A stretch of 64,000 nucleotides of DNA from Microvelia longipes (GCA_018340805.1 JACMZG010001911.1:36311214-36375213), one strand, 5' to 3'; positions 1 to 12,647 are shown, counted from the first letter of the stretch. Numbers and translations are program-made. The notes: generated from the letters alone by a model not told the origin.

Positions 1-3000
1 ATAATTTTTATTGATATTTATTTATATTGGTAAATGGTATATTATTTTTAACATTGTTAGTTCATATTGAACTATATTTTAACAACTTTTTTCTTTTAAT
101 TTTTTTCCTTACTGATCATTTATTTTATCCTATAACACTCGAAGAGTATTTATCATCTTGTCTTGCAATACTTCTATTTTTCTCGTGCATGATGTGTTAA
201 TCTTTATATAATAAAATCAGCTGCTCGGTCTTCTTGATCAATCAGATTTGGAAGGCCAAGGGATTGATTTTAATGATCAAAATTTTAATGGAGCTTATAA
301 GGCTGCATATAAGGCCAGAAAAAGCTTTCACTGATTTATTTAGTGTCAAAGTCATATAAAGTAAAAACATCTATTTCTCATTAAGAATATAGTATTATTT
401 TCATATTTTATAGTTTTAGTAGATGGGTGGTTTACGGTTAATAATGCACCATTACTAAGATGCCGCTAAATTCTTAATTGCATGCTCTTATAATGGTGGG
501 TCTACTTGAGGGTTTATGAATATACGTTGTATAGTGCTAACCGAATTATGTGGTGTATTTATATATAAATCTTAATAGTTTAAATTTATGGTTAGTAATT
601 ACTACTTTTCTTTTAAAACATAATTCAGTTACCTGAGAGATTGACCTTTATTTATTTATTTTCGGAGGCTTTCCTTTGAAAGCCTTCCTTCGAAAGCTTT
701 CTCGGACCTGACTAAAACTTAGTACGAAAATCAGCCTTATGAATGTTCAGAACCCTATTGTTCGTGAAATGTGTGACGTCTTTAACCCACAATATTGACT
801 CTTCGTTAAACATTTTAAGCCATCACTAACCTCCAAAGATAGTGTCATCAAGCTGAATATGAATAAATGTATACAACTATAAATTGTAAACACATCTAAC
901 AATCGATTTCTTGTTAGGGTTTACAATAATTACATGCTATTATTTGTTATGTAATTATATATATGTTTGTAGTATTCAAGGGTAAAGTGTAACGAGAGGA
1001 AATTGAGTGTCAAGAGAAATTAACACAAATGTTTGCTGTGCTATATAATTGATGTTTATTAAAATTTAGTTAAGTTGTTAAACAAATAAACCTTATAAGT
1101 TCGGTGACTTCTGAATATAGCTATCATCCTTAGAAGCAGACTTATTACTTTTCGCTGAAAAAAATAAAGACACTAGACGCATTATACAGACAGTATCAAG
1201 TAATAACAAAGTAACCTAAGAACGTTGGTGATCTTTGCAATTACCTGACACTGTTCACTATGTGTTTCATTCGTATTACGCAAAAATATATTTAATTTCC
1301 CAAAATACGACTATAGGAACGCACCAAATTTGGTTTGCGCATTATTCAGCTCTGTATAATGCGTCCGCGTCGTTGATTTTTGAAGCGAAAAGTAAAAAAT
1401 CTGTTTCTAATGACAACAATACTAACAATAGCTATAATCGGAAGACACTGAAGTTATGAGGTTTGTTTGTTGAACAACTTAACAAAATTTTAAATTTGCC
1501 ATAATTAGAAACGGACAAATTACGTGTATTCTTAAGAGGCTTAGGATCCTAGCCTTAATTACTCTTAATAGTTTTTTCTTTAATGTAATAATAGAAAAAT
1601 TGTTTCTTGTTTGAACTGATGAGTTTGTTTGACATTCTTTAACTATTTCTAAAAGAAATGAATTAATTACCAAAACAGTTCAATTGAATTAAACTGTTTT
1701 AATTAATTCCATCAATAGGATTGTTTGAATTCATTTCTATTTATTTTTATTATAACACATGTTATCATTTAGTATTTTTAATAGATAATAATAGGCAGCT
1801 GAAATATAATATTGTTATATGTCACTCTTATTCAATAAGTAACATTTTAATGTATAAGTTATTATAATTTTAAAATTGACATTAAATATGAATGTATATA
1901 TTCTTAATAAGCGTTGTATGTTAATTGTTCTGCTTTGTATTATTTGACATTTATCATTTTGAAATGCCTAAGAAAATAATTGAAACTGTTTAATAATGAA
2001 GTCTACGTTGCCTTTCTTTTAGTTGAACCAGTTGTCTCCAATGTTTTTATGTGTTGGTCTTTAACAAATGTCTTTTTCTTTTTAGAGAAATATTATTTAT
2101 AGTATGAACCAACTGTTTAGTTACGCATGTCTTAAATACAAACGCCACCAACACTCGAAATAATTTATTGATGAGTTTTATACTCTTTATGCTTTTGTTT
2201 TTTATTTCTAGTTCAATATTCTATTTATTTATGTTCCTAAATATTTCATGTACGTATTAAGCCCTTGAATTTGTTACTTATACTTTTGTTAAATATGATA
2301 TTTAATATCAATACGTTATTTTATCATTTGTGAAATGAAACTGTTCATTCTGCATACACAAAGTTGTGTATAATTTTATTATACACTAGAAAATACAAAA
2401 TCGTAAAAAATTAAGAAGATTTAATATATAAAACAAAATAAGTCTTATATTTTAATACAATTAAATAAAATAAAAATGTCGTGAGAATTAATTATCTAGA
2501 AAATACCTTTGATATAAAAATTAAATATACTATGGAACTAATCTTTTTTCTCTTTGTTTCTGATTTTTATTTTTCCCAAAAGATGTTTCTTTATTTTGTT
2601 TTTAAGCTATTATTTTTTATATTTTTGTTATTTATACATTGTAATTGCATGCATGTAATGATGCTTCTTTATTTTAAAACCAAAGTATGTGTTTATAAAA
2701 TGTATTTTTTTTATTCAATTTTTTTTTCTCAAAATATTTGGGACATTATTATTTTGAGAATATCTATTACCTTGTCGCTTTGTGCAGAAAGTGGAGTTAC
2801 TTTTTTTTTACTAAATCGTTCCTGGACAGAGTGCCAGGGCGTATTCTTGATGTACGTTGTGGAACTAAAACCTATTAATTATTATATTTGTACAATAATT
2901 CTTTATGTATAATATTTTTGCGCCTAGTTTAATTATTTATACATCAGGTTCTACAGGTTTTCGCATAAACACATTTCTAAGCTTCAGAACATTATTTTTT

Positions 3001-3121
3001 TTCTTTCATTTGTGCTACATCTAAGTTCTAATGGATAAAAAAAATATATTATGCTATGTAATTAAAGTCACGAGAAAAGCTTTACAAAAAAGACGACAAA
3101 AGATAAAAAACTTTGCGAAAA
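1..3121. other. AT-rich stretch, no gene or repeat recognised
   Basis: This is unique-looking AT-rich DNA. The longest open frame (2481-2912, plus strand) translates to a Phe/Leu/Tyr-rich product, as expected for T-rich DNA read by chance, and resembles no family I know. No tandem array, terminal inverted repeat or tRNA promoter box stands out. Confidence 0.6.
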
Positions 3122-3246
3122 TCACTCAGGAGGCCTTTAAAACGCCTAAAACGAATAATTCTGGTTTCATCCCGGTTTCGATTTTTTTGCAAACACATTA
3201 CTTTTCCTATATACCTAAGGTATAAATAAGAAAAAGTAAAAAAAGT
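3122..3246 (-). repeat. 5S-box family, head fragment
   Basis: Read on the minus strand, this is the head of the 5S-box family: an A/T-rich lead-in, TTTATACC and its near-complement GGTATA, then the block ending in GTGTTTGCAAAAAA and the phrase around CCGGGATGA. It stops about 125 bp in, so everything downstream (CRE-like site, 5S segment, tail) is missing. A small plus-strand open frame across it is a by-product. Confidence 0.75.
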
Positions 3247-4544
3247 TAAGATTCAATTACCGATTTTTCAACCAGAGATCCTGGTCGACATCAGTGTTCG
3301 GAGATTTTATTACATTGTAAACAACAAAACTCAAACTAAAGAAAACCAACAACTCAGAAGGTCACATTATCAAGTGTAAGAAAAACAACAACATCGTTCT
3401 AATTAAAATTATTAAACTTTAAACATTCAAATTTTATGTTAAGCTCTTGTCCTAGTCCTTTAACTTAAGTGCAATTTTAACGGGTTAGGTCATACATTTA
3501 TTGTTAAAACATGGTTCAAGAGTTACAAAACTTGAACTTCTACAAATTAAAATAAGAAAAATAAGAACTGTTTTGGGGATGAAGTCCTGCTTATATTTGA
3601 GTGCAAAATTTTAAGTAATTTTGTTATTTCAAATAATTCTAATTCAGTTCTTAATTAAAAAATTATAGCTCTAGATATACAAGTCGGACTTATGACCCCT
3701 ATCCTATAGCTCCTATTATTCAAAATGTCATGAGAAGTTAATAATTAATGTTATTTAAATTAAATAAAAAAACCCTGTGTATCCTTTAAAGTAAGGATAC
3801 ACTATGTAAAGAATTGTAATGTTTCCGCTTATTGTAGCGCTTTGTTCCCAATATTTTTTTTAAAAGGAAACATGAAACTACTCAAACAATATTAGATCGA
3901 TAAAGTCTCAGAACATTAAAATGAGTGATATCACAAAAAAGCCTTATACTTTATTATGACAGAAATTCCTCGAGTGATATGCGGGCTGAGTGTCATGTTA
4001 CAGGAAAAACTACTTAAAAAAACTAATTGTTCTAGGGATATTGGTTCTTTTGTTCTTTTTAGTTTAAAAAAATATATGGAATGGTTTCGTGCATAAATAA
4101 TAAGCTTTTTACCCCCTTTAGTCTTAAGTGTCAAAAGACTTTTATTATTTAATTATTATAAACTTCAAACTAGTTGGGTTGTATTTTTACCCTTTTTTAT
4201 TCTAATTCTTATAATTAAGCATGATTGTGCTTTTAAGTAAAGTTTTATTGTTATTATATTTCTTTATACAACACTGTTATATTATTAGTTGGCACATTTT
4301 ATTCGAATTTGGAGCTCTTTATGTTTTAAATTTTGTAGTAATTGTAGAGAGTGTATAAGGTGTTTTATTTTGTGTTTAATGACTTTTAAACACACTTGTG
4401 TCGTATGTTTTTAATATAAACTAAAGTTAATTTACATTATTTCTCTTAGCTAGTTTCAGTCGTAAAATATTAGATTATGTAACAAGGCTGTAAAATGAGA
4501 TATTTTTGCTGCGGTATTTATTTATTAGCGAGCGAAGCGATGCA
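3247..4544. other. AT-rich stretch, nothing recognised
   Basis: No gene, transposon end or tandem array is visible. Short open frames on both strands are AT-rich and not credible as genes. Confidence 0.5.
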
Positions 4545-4805
4545 ATGATTAATTTCTGAAGCAATAAATTCGCTTTACACATCCATGTTGCATGTGCTAT
4601 TTTTTGGGGAGCGCAGTCAATAAAATAAAGTTTAAAAAAATGTATTTTACTTTATTTGTTTTGCGTACTTAACTTACTAATTTGGGTAGCGGCTGTAAAG
4701 TAAAATATATTTTTATACTTTATTTTATTGACTGCGCCCCTAAAAAAGTAGTTCATGCAATATGGTTGACGTAAAGCAAATGTTTTATCGCTTTACTAAA
4801 AGATT
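4545..4805. repeat. Foldback element, about 260 bp
   Basis: A long imperfect palindrome. The inner arms are strongest: 4606-4655 (starting GGGGAGCGCAGTCAATAAAA) pairs with 4696-4740 (ending TTTTATTGACTGCGCCCC). Weaker pairing runs outward through a CTTTAC...GCATG block on each side. A GCGAGCGAAGCGA motif lies just upstream at about 4529. This shape fits a non-autonomous foldback or MITE; no clear target duplication was found and the outer limits are approximate. Confidence 0.65.
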
Positions 4806-6335
4806 CGATACCTGTCATTATTGAGGCTGTAAAGTAGACACTTTACTGCCGCCCTAAAAAACAACAAAATTATGTCCAAATTCAATTAATTTTATTTAAA
4901 ATATCCATTGCGTTGCTAATACTTTGAATTAAATGTAGCAATGCACACATAAAATTGCTAATATTAAAAATATATTTACATTTAAACTATCAATAAAACA
5001 TGGTAATAAACAAGGATCTTTAATAAAGTGGATGACGCATTAAAGAACATTTCTGACCCCATGGAAATTGTATGACATAGTGAAATAGGAACAAACTTAC
5101 CTTCCTCATGGTTATATTGAAGAAAAGGTCCCAAACACAGGTTCTATAGCAAGGTTGCCATGTTTGCTTGTCAACTTTCTTCTGCGCTTCTCGTGATTGT
5201 TACATTTGTGGTCTTAAAGTTTGGACTATATATACTTGCCACTTAATTTTGCCACTTGAGTGAGTGATAATTTAAGTGTGTTTATAATCTTCTCAAGCAA
5301 TAAACAATGGGTCTAAATAAACACAATCAAGACAATAAACAAGGTCTTAAATAAAAATTTAAGACCTGCGCTGTTATAAGAATTGTAAGCATGCGCAGTT
5401 TGTACCAAGCATGTGCAGTTGGTTTTTGACGTGTGTTTCGTGTTGAATTCTCTATATTTTTTTTTTTTTCTTTTTTGGTTTTCGATGGAGACAAATTTTT
5501 GTATGGCAAATCGGCTTAGTGCGTCACCCCCTTTAGTCAAGATCTTTGGTAATAAATAACTTTTTTAAACTATCAAAATTATGTTTTGACATATGTATAT
5601 CATCTTGTTGGATCAATAAACTTTCAGTGTATATTTGCCTGTATTTAATGTATTAAACGTAAAAGAAATACTATTGAACAATTTTTAATTTTTTTTCTCA
5701 TACAAAATGCAAGACAACAATAAATAGTATTGTGTTACTAGATTTGAGAATAAATAATAAACGCTACTCATATTAATTTTTAATCGACACAACATGCATT
5801 CTTTAATACACAAATGACTAGTCGATTCAGTGTGATAATTCATTGCACAATGTGTAACAGTTCATCTGCGATAATATTAACTATCTAATGATAGTCTTGA
5901 CCAATTCTTCTCGATGAAATACCAGCCTAGTTGAGGCTCGTATTTATAAATTCTTTTTTGTATCTATAATAATTGGCAACAATTCATAACTTTTAATTAT
6001 AGCTTTTTGAATTGCATTGTAGTATCTGTTTAACCTTGTCAATATGTCAAACTATCTATATCATTAATGATTATTTTATTTTAATTTAATTTAAAGTTCA
6101 ATAATTTTAAGAAATAATTATTAATTATAATAATAAGTAATAATTTTAATGCATTTACAAAAAAATTCTACTTCAAAAGTGAATGTAAAAAGTAAAAATC
6201 TATTTATTAAAAAATTGATGGTTGTGGCAATACTGGCACCTTCGTTCTTGTACTTTATGTATATAACATCTCTACTTTTAGCGTTTTTCAAAAGGAAAAT
6301 TAAGCTTATGAGGTCATGGAGGGGGAGGTGGATTA
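4806..6335. other. AT-rich stretch, nothing recognised
   Basis: Contains a short second block like the preceding foldback (GGCTGTAAAGTAGACACTTT near 4827) and otherwise unique AT-rich sequence. The open frames here are not convincing genes. Confidence 0.45.
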
Positions 6336-7120
6336 TTACTTTTCCTCATTTATACCATAGGTATAATATAGGAAAAGTATTGTGTTTGCATAAAATCCGG
6401 GATGTCACCGATTATCCGTTTCAGGTATTTTAAAGTGGTTTTTACTTATTGTTTGTCTAGGTGTGTATGTGTGTCTGTTATCATCGTAGCTCTTAGTATA
6501 TTTATGCTAGAGAGTTGAAACATTGTACAAAAGTTAGTCTATAGGTACAGTTGTGCTATCCGGAAAATATTTTTTATGACGTCATTAATCCGCAAAAATG
6601 GCAGCAAAATTTTTGAAAAATCAGAAATTGCGATTAATTTGAAATTTGAAATTTTGCACGCATGTAGGTAATCATGTATAAGACTAACATATGTGCTTTC
6701 ATGTAATTATTAGCATTAGTTCAATTCTTATAAAATGACTTGTCTACGTTTTTTACAAAATTGTTAAACATCGAAAAATAATCTAATTGAGCCGAAATTT
6801 AGTACAAGTGTATTCCTTTTAGTAACAAATTAGTATACAACGTTTCGTTTTAATACGACAAGTATATCCATTATTTTTGTTGGACCATGAAAGTTAAGCA
6901 GAATCGAGCGTGTTCAGTGCCTATATGTATGACCGCTTGGAATGAAACGAATGTATTTAATATCTGATGACGAGCGAAGCAAGCCCAAAGTCGTGTTGTA
7001 GTATAAATTTATGAACTTTTATATAGGGGAAGGGCGAAGCGAGTCCGGAGAAGAGACGATGAGCGTAACGAATCTGATGTGATAAGGAAATGTTCCGAGG
7101 TACCCCGTACCCGATTTTTT
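6336..7120 (+). repeat. 5S-box family, near full-length copy
   Basis: A near-complete copy and a good reference for the family. In order it has the hairpin head (TTTATACCATAGGTATAA, then AGGAAAAGTATTGTG), a TGTGTATGTGTGTCTGTTAT stretch near 6460, a TGACGTCA site at 6578-6585, the 5S-derived segment at 6891-6949, two GA-hairpin motifs (6969-6988 and 7028-7047), and the tail GTTCCGAGGTACCCCGTACC followed by CGATTTTTT. The T-run could act as a Pol III terminator. No coding capacity is seen. Confidence 0.85.
6891..6949 (+). pseudogene. 5S rRNA-derived segment in a repeat
   Basis: The stretch begins AAGTTAAGCA and continues through a GTTCAGTGCC block to TATGACCGCTTGG. It aligns with about positions 49-105 of animal 5S rRNA, the part holding the A box, intermediate element and C box that TFIIIA reads. 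The first half of 5S is absent, so this is not a 5S gene but an internal-promoter fragment carried in a mobile repeat. Confidence 0.8.
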
Positions 7121-7857
7121 GCTTTTATTATGAAAAATTATTGTTAGTATTCTGATCGATTGGTCACTTGATTTATACTACATCACTTTAAAGGTGAGAT
7201 CTGAAAAAGGATATCCTATAACCAAACAGTGCGGGTCTTTATGTATATAAAGAACTGTAGCCAGGGTTTCTCTTTACGTGTGTGAACTCATACACAAGTT
7301 AAGTCTACACACAAGTTAAGCTTATAGAGCATAGGTTTAGGCAACAACGACTCTATTAAGTTTAAATCAGAGGGTTTACTTCTTTTCTCAATTCAAACCT
7401 CATAGATGCCTTAACATAGACTGAAATTGTGAATGGAAATATAGCTTATTACGGATCTCTTATTTCATACGCTATTTTATTCGTTTTTAAACCAACTTTT
7501 CAAAACTATATCTGTATTGACTGCATGTTTTGGTGACATTGTCGCACTGGGAAATTTCACTAAAAAAAGAGAGAAATGCATATAAACATTAATACAGCGT
7601 TTTTTACAATAGTACCAACATAGTTGACACACCGCTCAAGGTCTCTTTTATCACATTACTTCAGGCTAGGTCTTGTTTTAAACAAGAACTAGGCTCCCTC
7701 GTCTTTATCCCAGGCAGCACTCTGAGGTGATTCTAGAACCACCTCAGGAAATGTACAGAACCGCCACAAAACCCTGTCAATAGCGAACAAAATTTGAAAC
7801 TTTTCCACATCGTATTGGCTATGCTAATCCGCAGAATACGTAATTCGAAAAATGTAT
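7121..7857. other. Spacer between repeat copies
   Basis: No gene seen. Contains GTCTTG/CAAGAC-type short dyads near 7670-7690 and an ACCTCAG/CTGAGGT dyad near 7724-7748, but no element boundaries could be set. Confidence 0.4.
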
Positions 7858-8098
7858 ACTGAATTATTTTCCGGATAGCACAACTACACCTAAAGACTAA
7901 TTTTTGTACAAAGTTTTAACTCCCTAGCATGATGATAACAGACATACACATACTAACACACACAAATACAACAACCATGTGAAAACCACTAAACAACTGA
8001 AATAAATAATTCCGGTGAGATCCTGGTTTCGGATTTTTTTTTTGCTAACAATCCCTTATCTTTATACCTGCAGTAGAAATAAGGAAAATTAAAAAAAG
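7858..8098 (-). repeat. 5S-box family, head part
   Basis: Minus-strand copy of the first 240 bp of the family: head hairpin at the right end, then ACAACC/GTGTGT region, AGCATGATGATAACAGACAT and GTGCTATCCGGAAAAT at the left end (all as plus-strand or complement pieces). It is cut off before the CRE-like site and has no 5S segment. Confidence 0.8.
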
Positions 8099-9065
8099 GG
8101 TATCAACAAAATACTGACTTAAAAGTGGTATTAGTTAAAAGTAAGTTATTGTATGTGTAATGAAAAATAATTGTTTGAAATTAAATGGCTACTTATATAT
8201 TTTATTTATTTATATACTTGGGTTCAAAGTTTTCTACTTTATTGCTCCCGGTGCTTTGAGAAAAAAATATGTAGGCTAAGAGTATTGTATGGTGTAGTAA
8301 TATATGGTAAATTTATTTATTTTAAGACAACTTATTAGACTATCTCTGTATTAATTTTGTGTATTTAAAGGTCGAATTGGTTTGTTTGCGTCAGTATTTC
8401 CTTTACTGACGGTCGGCAGCGTCGTATGTCATTTAGAGTTTCAAGAGACTACGTTCCCATTCATTAGACTAATGATGACAATATACGTCATAATCTGAGC
8501 CTTATAGACAGTTTTTTAAACCTAGGAGTTATGGCATAATCTTGGCTCGAGTTTTTTTTACGCATACCTGAGTCTTAATATTTGTTATTTTCTCTTTATC
8601 TGTCTTACTTCGCTTTGTCTTTCTAGTATTTATTTTGCTGACACTTTTCTTTTAAAAATTAAAAATAAAATATTGGTTGCCATTTGTTTCAAAAATATAT
8701 TTTGTATTAAAGAAAACTTTTCTTTGAAAATGTATGAAAATTTTATTTGATTTATTTTTCTCGTAAAAATTGGATACACATTGCACCACGTTTTATGGTT
8801 AATTTATTTATACTATAAAGTCGTTTTTTTGTCCATTATACTTTTTGTTCCATTACGTAATATTATTAATAATTTTTATTTTCTAGGATTTAATTAAGAA
8901 AGGCATAACATTTCTGCTATTATACTACTTTATTGTTGATTTTTGTATAACATAGATTGAATAGCATAGTTCATATTTATTTTAATTCTATAGTAGATCC
9001 CTAGGTCATAATCACCACTTGAGAATTAAGGTTTTTAACATAGTTGTCAATCACAGTCTCAATAG
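8099..9065. other. AT-rich stretch, nothing recognised
   Basis: No gene or repeat recognised, apart from a short perfect hairpin TCAGTATTTCCTTTACTGA near 8391. Confidence 0.45.
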
Positions 9066-9565
9066 AAAAAATTGGGAACGAGGTATTTCGAAACTTTTCC
9101 ACATCATATCGGATTCGCTTCGCTTATCCTCCTTGTTTCGTACTTTCTTCACTCGTCCTCAGAATATACAAATCGCCAAGTTTTTACTCGCTTCGCTCGT
9201 CCTCAGATAGTAATCCGTTTCCTTTCATCCAGGCTCTGACCACGCTCTTGACCACGCTCGATGCTGCCTAACTTTTATGACCCAACAAAAATCATAGATA
9301 TACTACTCATATTGAAACGAAACTTAGTGTACTTCTGTATTACGTAAAGGTATACTCTTGTACCGTATTTTAACTCAATTGGATTATTTTCTGTATAAAA
9401 TTTTCTAAAAAACTTACAAGTCATTTTATAGAAATTAGATGGAACATAGCAAATATGTTTGTCTTATATATGGCTACATGGGTGAAAAATTTGAAATTAA
9501 TTACATACAACATTTTTTTGTGTTTTATGATTTTTCGAAATTTGTACGGAGTCATTATATATCTA
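9066..9565 (-). repeat. 5S-box family, tail half
   Basis: On the minus strand this runs from about the CRE-like region to the tail, about 500 bp; the head is missing. The GA-hairpin motif appears as CTCGCTTCGCTCGTCC at 9188-9203. Its 5S segment has an internal duplication. It abuts the next, plus-strand copy with only about 35 bp between, so the two form a head-to-head pair. Confidence 0.8.
9221..9280 (-). pseudogene. 5S rRNA-derived segment, duplicated core
   Basis: Minus-strand 5S-like piece: AGTTAGGCAGCATCGAGCGT, then GGTCA, then a second GAGCGTGGTCA, then GAGCCTGGATG. The GAGCGTGGTCA block (spanning the intermediate element) occurs twice, 12 bp apart, which other copies do not show. Confidence 0.75.
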
Positions 9566-9599
9566 GGCTGGTAAAGTAGCTGTAATTCATGACTAACCT

Positions 9600-10277
9600 G
9601 TTTTTCATTTTTCTATATACCTACGGTACTTAAGAAAAGTATTGTGTTTGCAAAACAATTTAACACCGAAATGTCACCGGAATTAACCATTTTAGGTGTT
9701 TTTAAGACCTCCCGAGTAGTTTTCACATATTTGTCTGTGTGTATGTTATCATCGTATCTTCCCAGTATATTTATGCCATAGAGTTGAAAATTGGTTTAGA
9801 AATTAATATTTTGGTCTAGTTATGTTACCCAAAAATAATTTTTTATGACGTCGTTATCCCGCATTATTGACTCAGCAGATAATTCGAAAATTCCTTTAAC
9901 GCGTTGAAATTCGACACGCATGTAGTCTTATATAAAACCAACATTTTCTGTCACATTGTAGCATTATTAGTTTAATCTCTATCAATTAACTTTAATACGT
10001 TTTTAAAAAAAAATGCTTAAAATTGGGGGAAAATCAACACAAAATTTTATTTAAAATTTGGCCCAAATGTACTCTTTTACGTAATATATATGTATAAGTT
10101 TCGGTTTCAGTACAGCTATGGTTTTTGTTAGATCATAAAATTTAGCTTCCAGCAAGGTCAGTACTAGGATATGTGACCGTTGGGAATAAAACTAATGTAA
10201 TGCGAGTCCGAAGTAGAGAGTCTAAGCGAGTCTAATGTGGTGGAAAAGTTCCGAGGGACCCTGTGCCTGAGTTTTAG
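9600..10277 (+). repeat. 5S-box family, near full-length copy
   Basis: Head (TATATACCTACGGTACTT) through tail (AAAAGTTCCGAGGGACCCTG) are all present. It carries TGACGTCG at 9846-9853 and TGACTCAGCA at 9868-9877. The 5S segment at 10138-10190 is more diverged, and the first GA-hairpin block is deleted between the 5S segment and the tail. Confidence 0.8.
10138..10190 (+). pseudogene. 5S rRNA-derived segment, diverged
   Basis: Recognisable by AAGGTCAGTACTAGGATATG and GTGACCGTTGGGAATAAA; the A-box end (TTTAGCTTCCAGC) is eroded. Confidence 0.65.
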
Positions 10278-10737
10278 TTATAAATCTTGGAATTGCTACT
10301 CTCTGTCTTAAAGTTAGTTTTGTAATACTTTATTATACAGGTTAGGGTTTTTAAGAAACAAAATGTGTTGGATGAAGCTTAGTCTTGTTCAGTTTTCTAT
10401 TGCAAACCTTTGGCATTATTATACTTCATAATCAGGGGTTTTTGAATATTTTAACTGTATGCTTATTAATTACAAAATCTGAATGGATTTTCTTTATCTA
10501 ATTCATGAATAAATTTAGTAAACGAAGCTTATCATTCTTCTTGCGGTGATAGCTGTTATATCTAACAAGAAAGTTAGTATTAAATTTTCTATTTTATTTA
10601 TCACTTCATATGAATATTAAATATTTGATTGTAACTAAAATTTAAATAGCTTTTTCATGCTTGAAATGTTAATAGAATAATTTGTTAAACACCTTGAAGT
10701 AAAATACTTTATTTTTGTTCTTTTCTCTCATAGTAGT

Positions 10738-10756
10738 GTATATATATATATATAAT

Positions 10757-10820
<64 letters not shown>
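10738..10820. repeat. (TA)n microsatellite
   Basis: About 80 bp of nearly pure TA dinucleotides. The sequence just after it has a CCTAAGGG/CCCTTAGG dyad (10822-10843). The surrounding 10278-11261 holds nothing else I recognise. Confidence 0.95.
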
Positions 10821-10821
<1 letters not shown>

Positions 10822-11261
10822 CTAAGGGGTAATCGACCCTTAGGTCCATTACCTATGTAAGCCAGGTAATAGTAAGCTTGGTTAGCTTACTATTCCAGTC
10901 AGTATGTACAATTAGTGGCCCACATGATAAAAATTCGTTAAATACAATGGGGAAATGCCGAGTAATAAAAAATTATAATCAATCAACAAATAATACACAA
11001 CAAGAACCAAAACAGATGTACTTTTTCTAAGTGACAAATAGCCCGCTAACTGCCTTTGCGTTGCGAGGTAATTTCAGAGGGTGAAATCCTTTGTTTTTAA
11101 GTAAGGATGCCATTAAATTTAGTAAGCCTTTTTACTTATTTCATCTACTACCATAGTAACAACTATATAGTACCTATAACTACTATAACTACCTCTGGAT
11201 TTCATCATAGTTACCCGTCTCAAGCACTTTTATGCCGATCTGAATGGTTTGACAACTAGGG

Positions 11262-11438
11262 TTAAAACAGATGTATTTACTATCTGAGGACTAACGAAGT
11301 GTTTCCGAAGACGTGTCGTATAAATTTAACGATTTATATGGTCTAAGGACAAGCGAAGCGAGTCCGAGTAGGGAGGAAGAGCGTAGCAAATCTGACGTGA
11401 GAAGAAAGAGTTCCGAGGTACCCCGTACTAGTGTTTTT
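11262..11438 (+). repeat. 5S-box family, tail fragment
   Basis: Begins just downstream of where the 5S segment would be (GGGTTAAAACAGATGTATTT matches the GGAATGAAACGGATGTATTT block of other copies). It includes both hairpin blocks, the first mutated to ACTAACGAAGTGT and the second intact as AAGCGAAGCGAGTCC, and the tail AGTTCCGAGGTACCCCGTAC. The sequence upstream does not match the family. Confidence 0.8.
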
Positions 11439-12194
11439 AAAATTATTTTTATGTTAATATCTCAACAATTTATTTATTTATGAAATCAGGAAGAAAGTAG
11501 GAAACGGGGTGGTAAGTGAGCCGGTGAGTAAGCCCAGAGAGCCATTGCCGTATAGAGTAACCGCGAAACGCTGAGTTTTTTGACAAACTCAATTGTTCAG
11601 CCAATATAGATGATGCTCAATGTATATTTACTATTGTGGATTATTCCAAATTGTTTTTAAGATTAAAACCCATCAACCAACCGGTTCTTTAGTGGGGCTG
11701 TCTAATTTAATCTTAAGGTAACATTATTGTAATAAAATAAATAGCATTCTTAACTTTAACTATTTATACCATTAGCGGTATCTAATGGTATATTTCGTTT
11801 ATAAAATAGTTTGTTCTTAATGTGCTATTTTGTCACTAATGTGATGCTAAAGTAGTTTTATACTAAGTAGGTTCAAGTATAAACGGGTGAGAGCTAAACG
11901 TCTTAACTCTCTGCGTGTGTGTGTATTTCTAAATCTCTTGAGAATAAAAGTGTAATAACATAGTTCTCCTTACTATCCCTCTACTCAAATGGTTAAAGTT
12001 TAAGGATAGTTATAAAAGGTAGCTATTATAGGAAATGACATGCTAATGTTTTAATGCATTCAGCAAATTTTATCAGAAAATGCCGATAATTATATAACAA
12101 ATTTATTATAAAATTGTTCGAAGTAACTAAAGTGGAGAAGTAGAGCAGTGAGGGGAGAGTACTAATTCCGTTTAGCCTCTTGACTACAAAAATA
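11439..12194. other. AT-rich stretch, nothing recognised
   Basis: No gene or element recognised. Confidence 0.4.
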
Positions 12195-12375
12195 TATCAT
12201 AACAAAGTGTGATCATATGTATCATAACAAATTGTGATCATATATCATAACAAAGTTGATCAATGTATCATAACAAAGTGTGATCATATGTATCATAACA
12301 AAGTGTGATCATATGTATCATAACAAAGTGTGGTCATATGTATCATAACAAATTGTGATCATATGTATCATAACA
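12195..12375. repeat. 25-bp tandem array, about 7 units
   Basis: The unit is about 25 bp, begins TATCATAACAAAGTGTGATC and ends ATATG. Seven or so units follow one another; two are shortened. The block TGATCA gives each unit a small palindrome. Confidence 0.9.
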
Positions 12376-12552
12376 GCTTTCACTGTTTCTCCTCATGAGG
12401 CTTGCCTTGCACAAAATCCACTCATTTACTAACGATATCGTCTGCCTTTTGGACCACTCAATAGCTGGTTCAAGTCTTATAAATGGTGTTGAGTCACCTT
12501 TGGCCAACTTGTCTCCCTTTCGTTTCGAGGAATTCCCTGTTACCCAAATATT

Positions 12553-12565
12553 ATAATATATATAT

Positions 12566-12613
<48 letters not shown>

Positions 12614-12616
12614 TAA

Positions 12617-12647
<31 letters not shown>

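Noticed and set aside
2481..2912. Open frame of 143 codons rich in Phe, Leu and Tyr
   Set aside because: Looks like a membrane protein only because T-rich DNA encodes hydrophobic residues.
6891..6949. Functional 5S rRNA gene
   Set aside because: The first 48 or so bases and the 3' stem of 5S are absent, and the segment is embedded in a dispersed repeat.
6966..6990. CTGATGACGAGCGAAGC as a hammerhead core
   Set aside because: CTGANGA fits, but the family has GAAG where GAAA is required, and no stem III or cleavage triplet is in place; it is the GA-hairpin motif.
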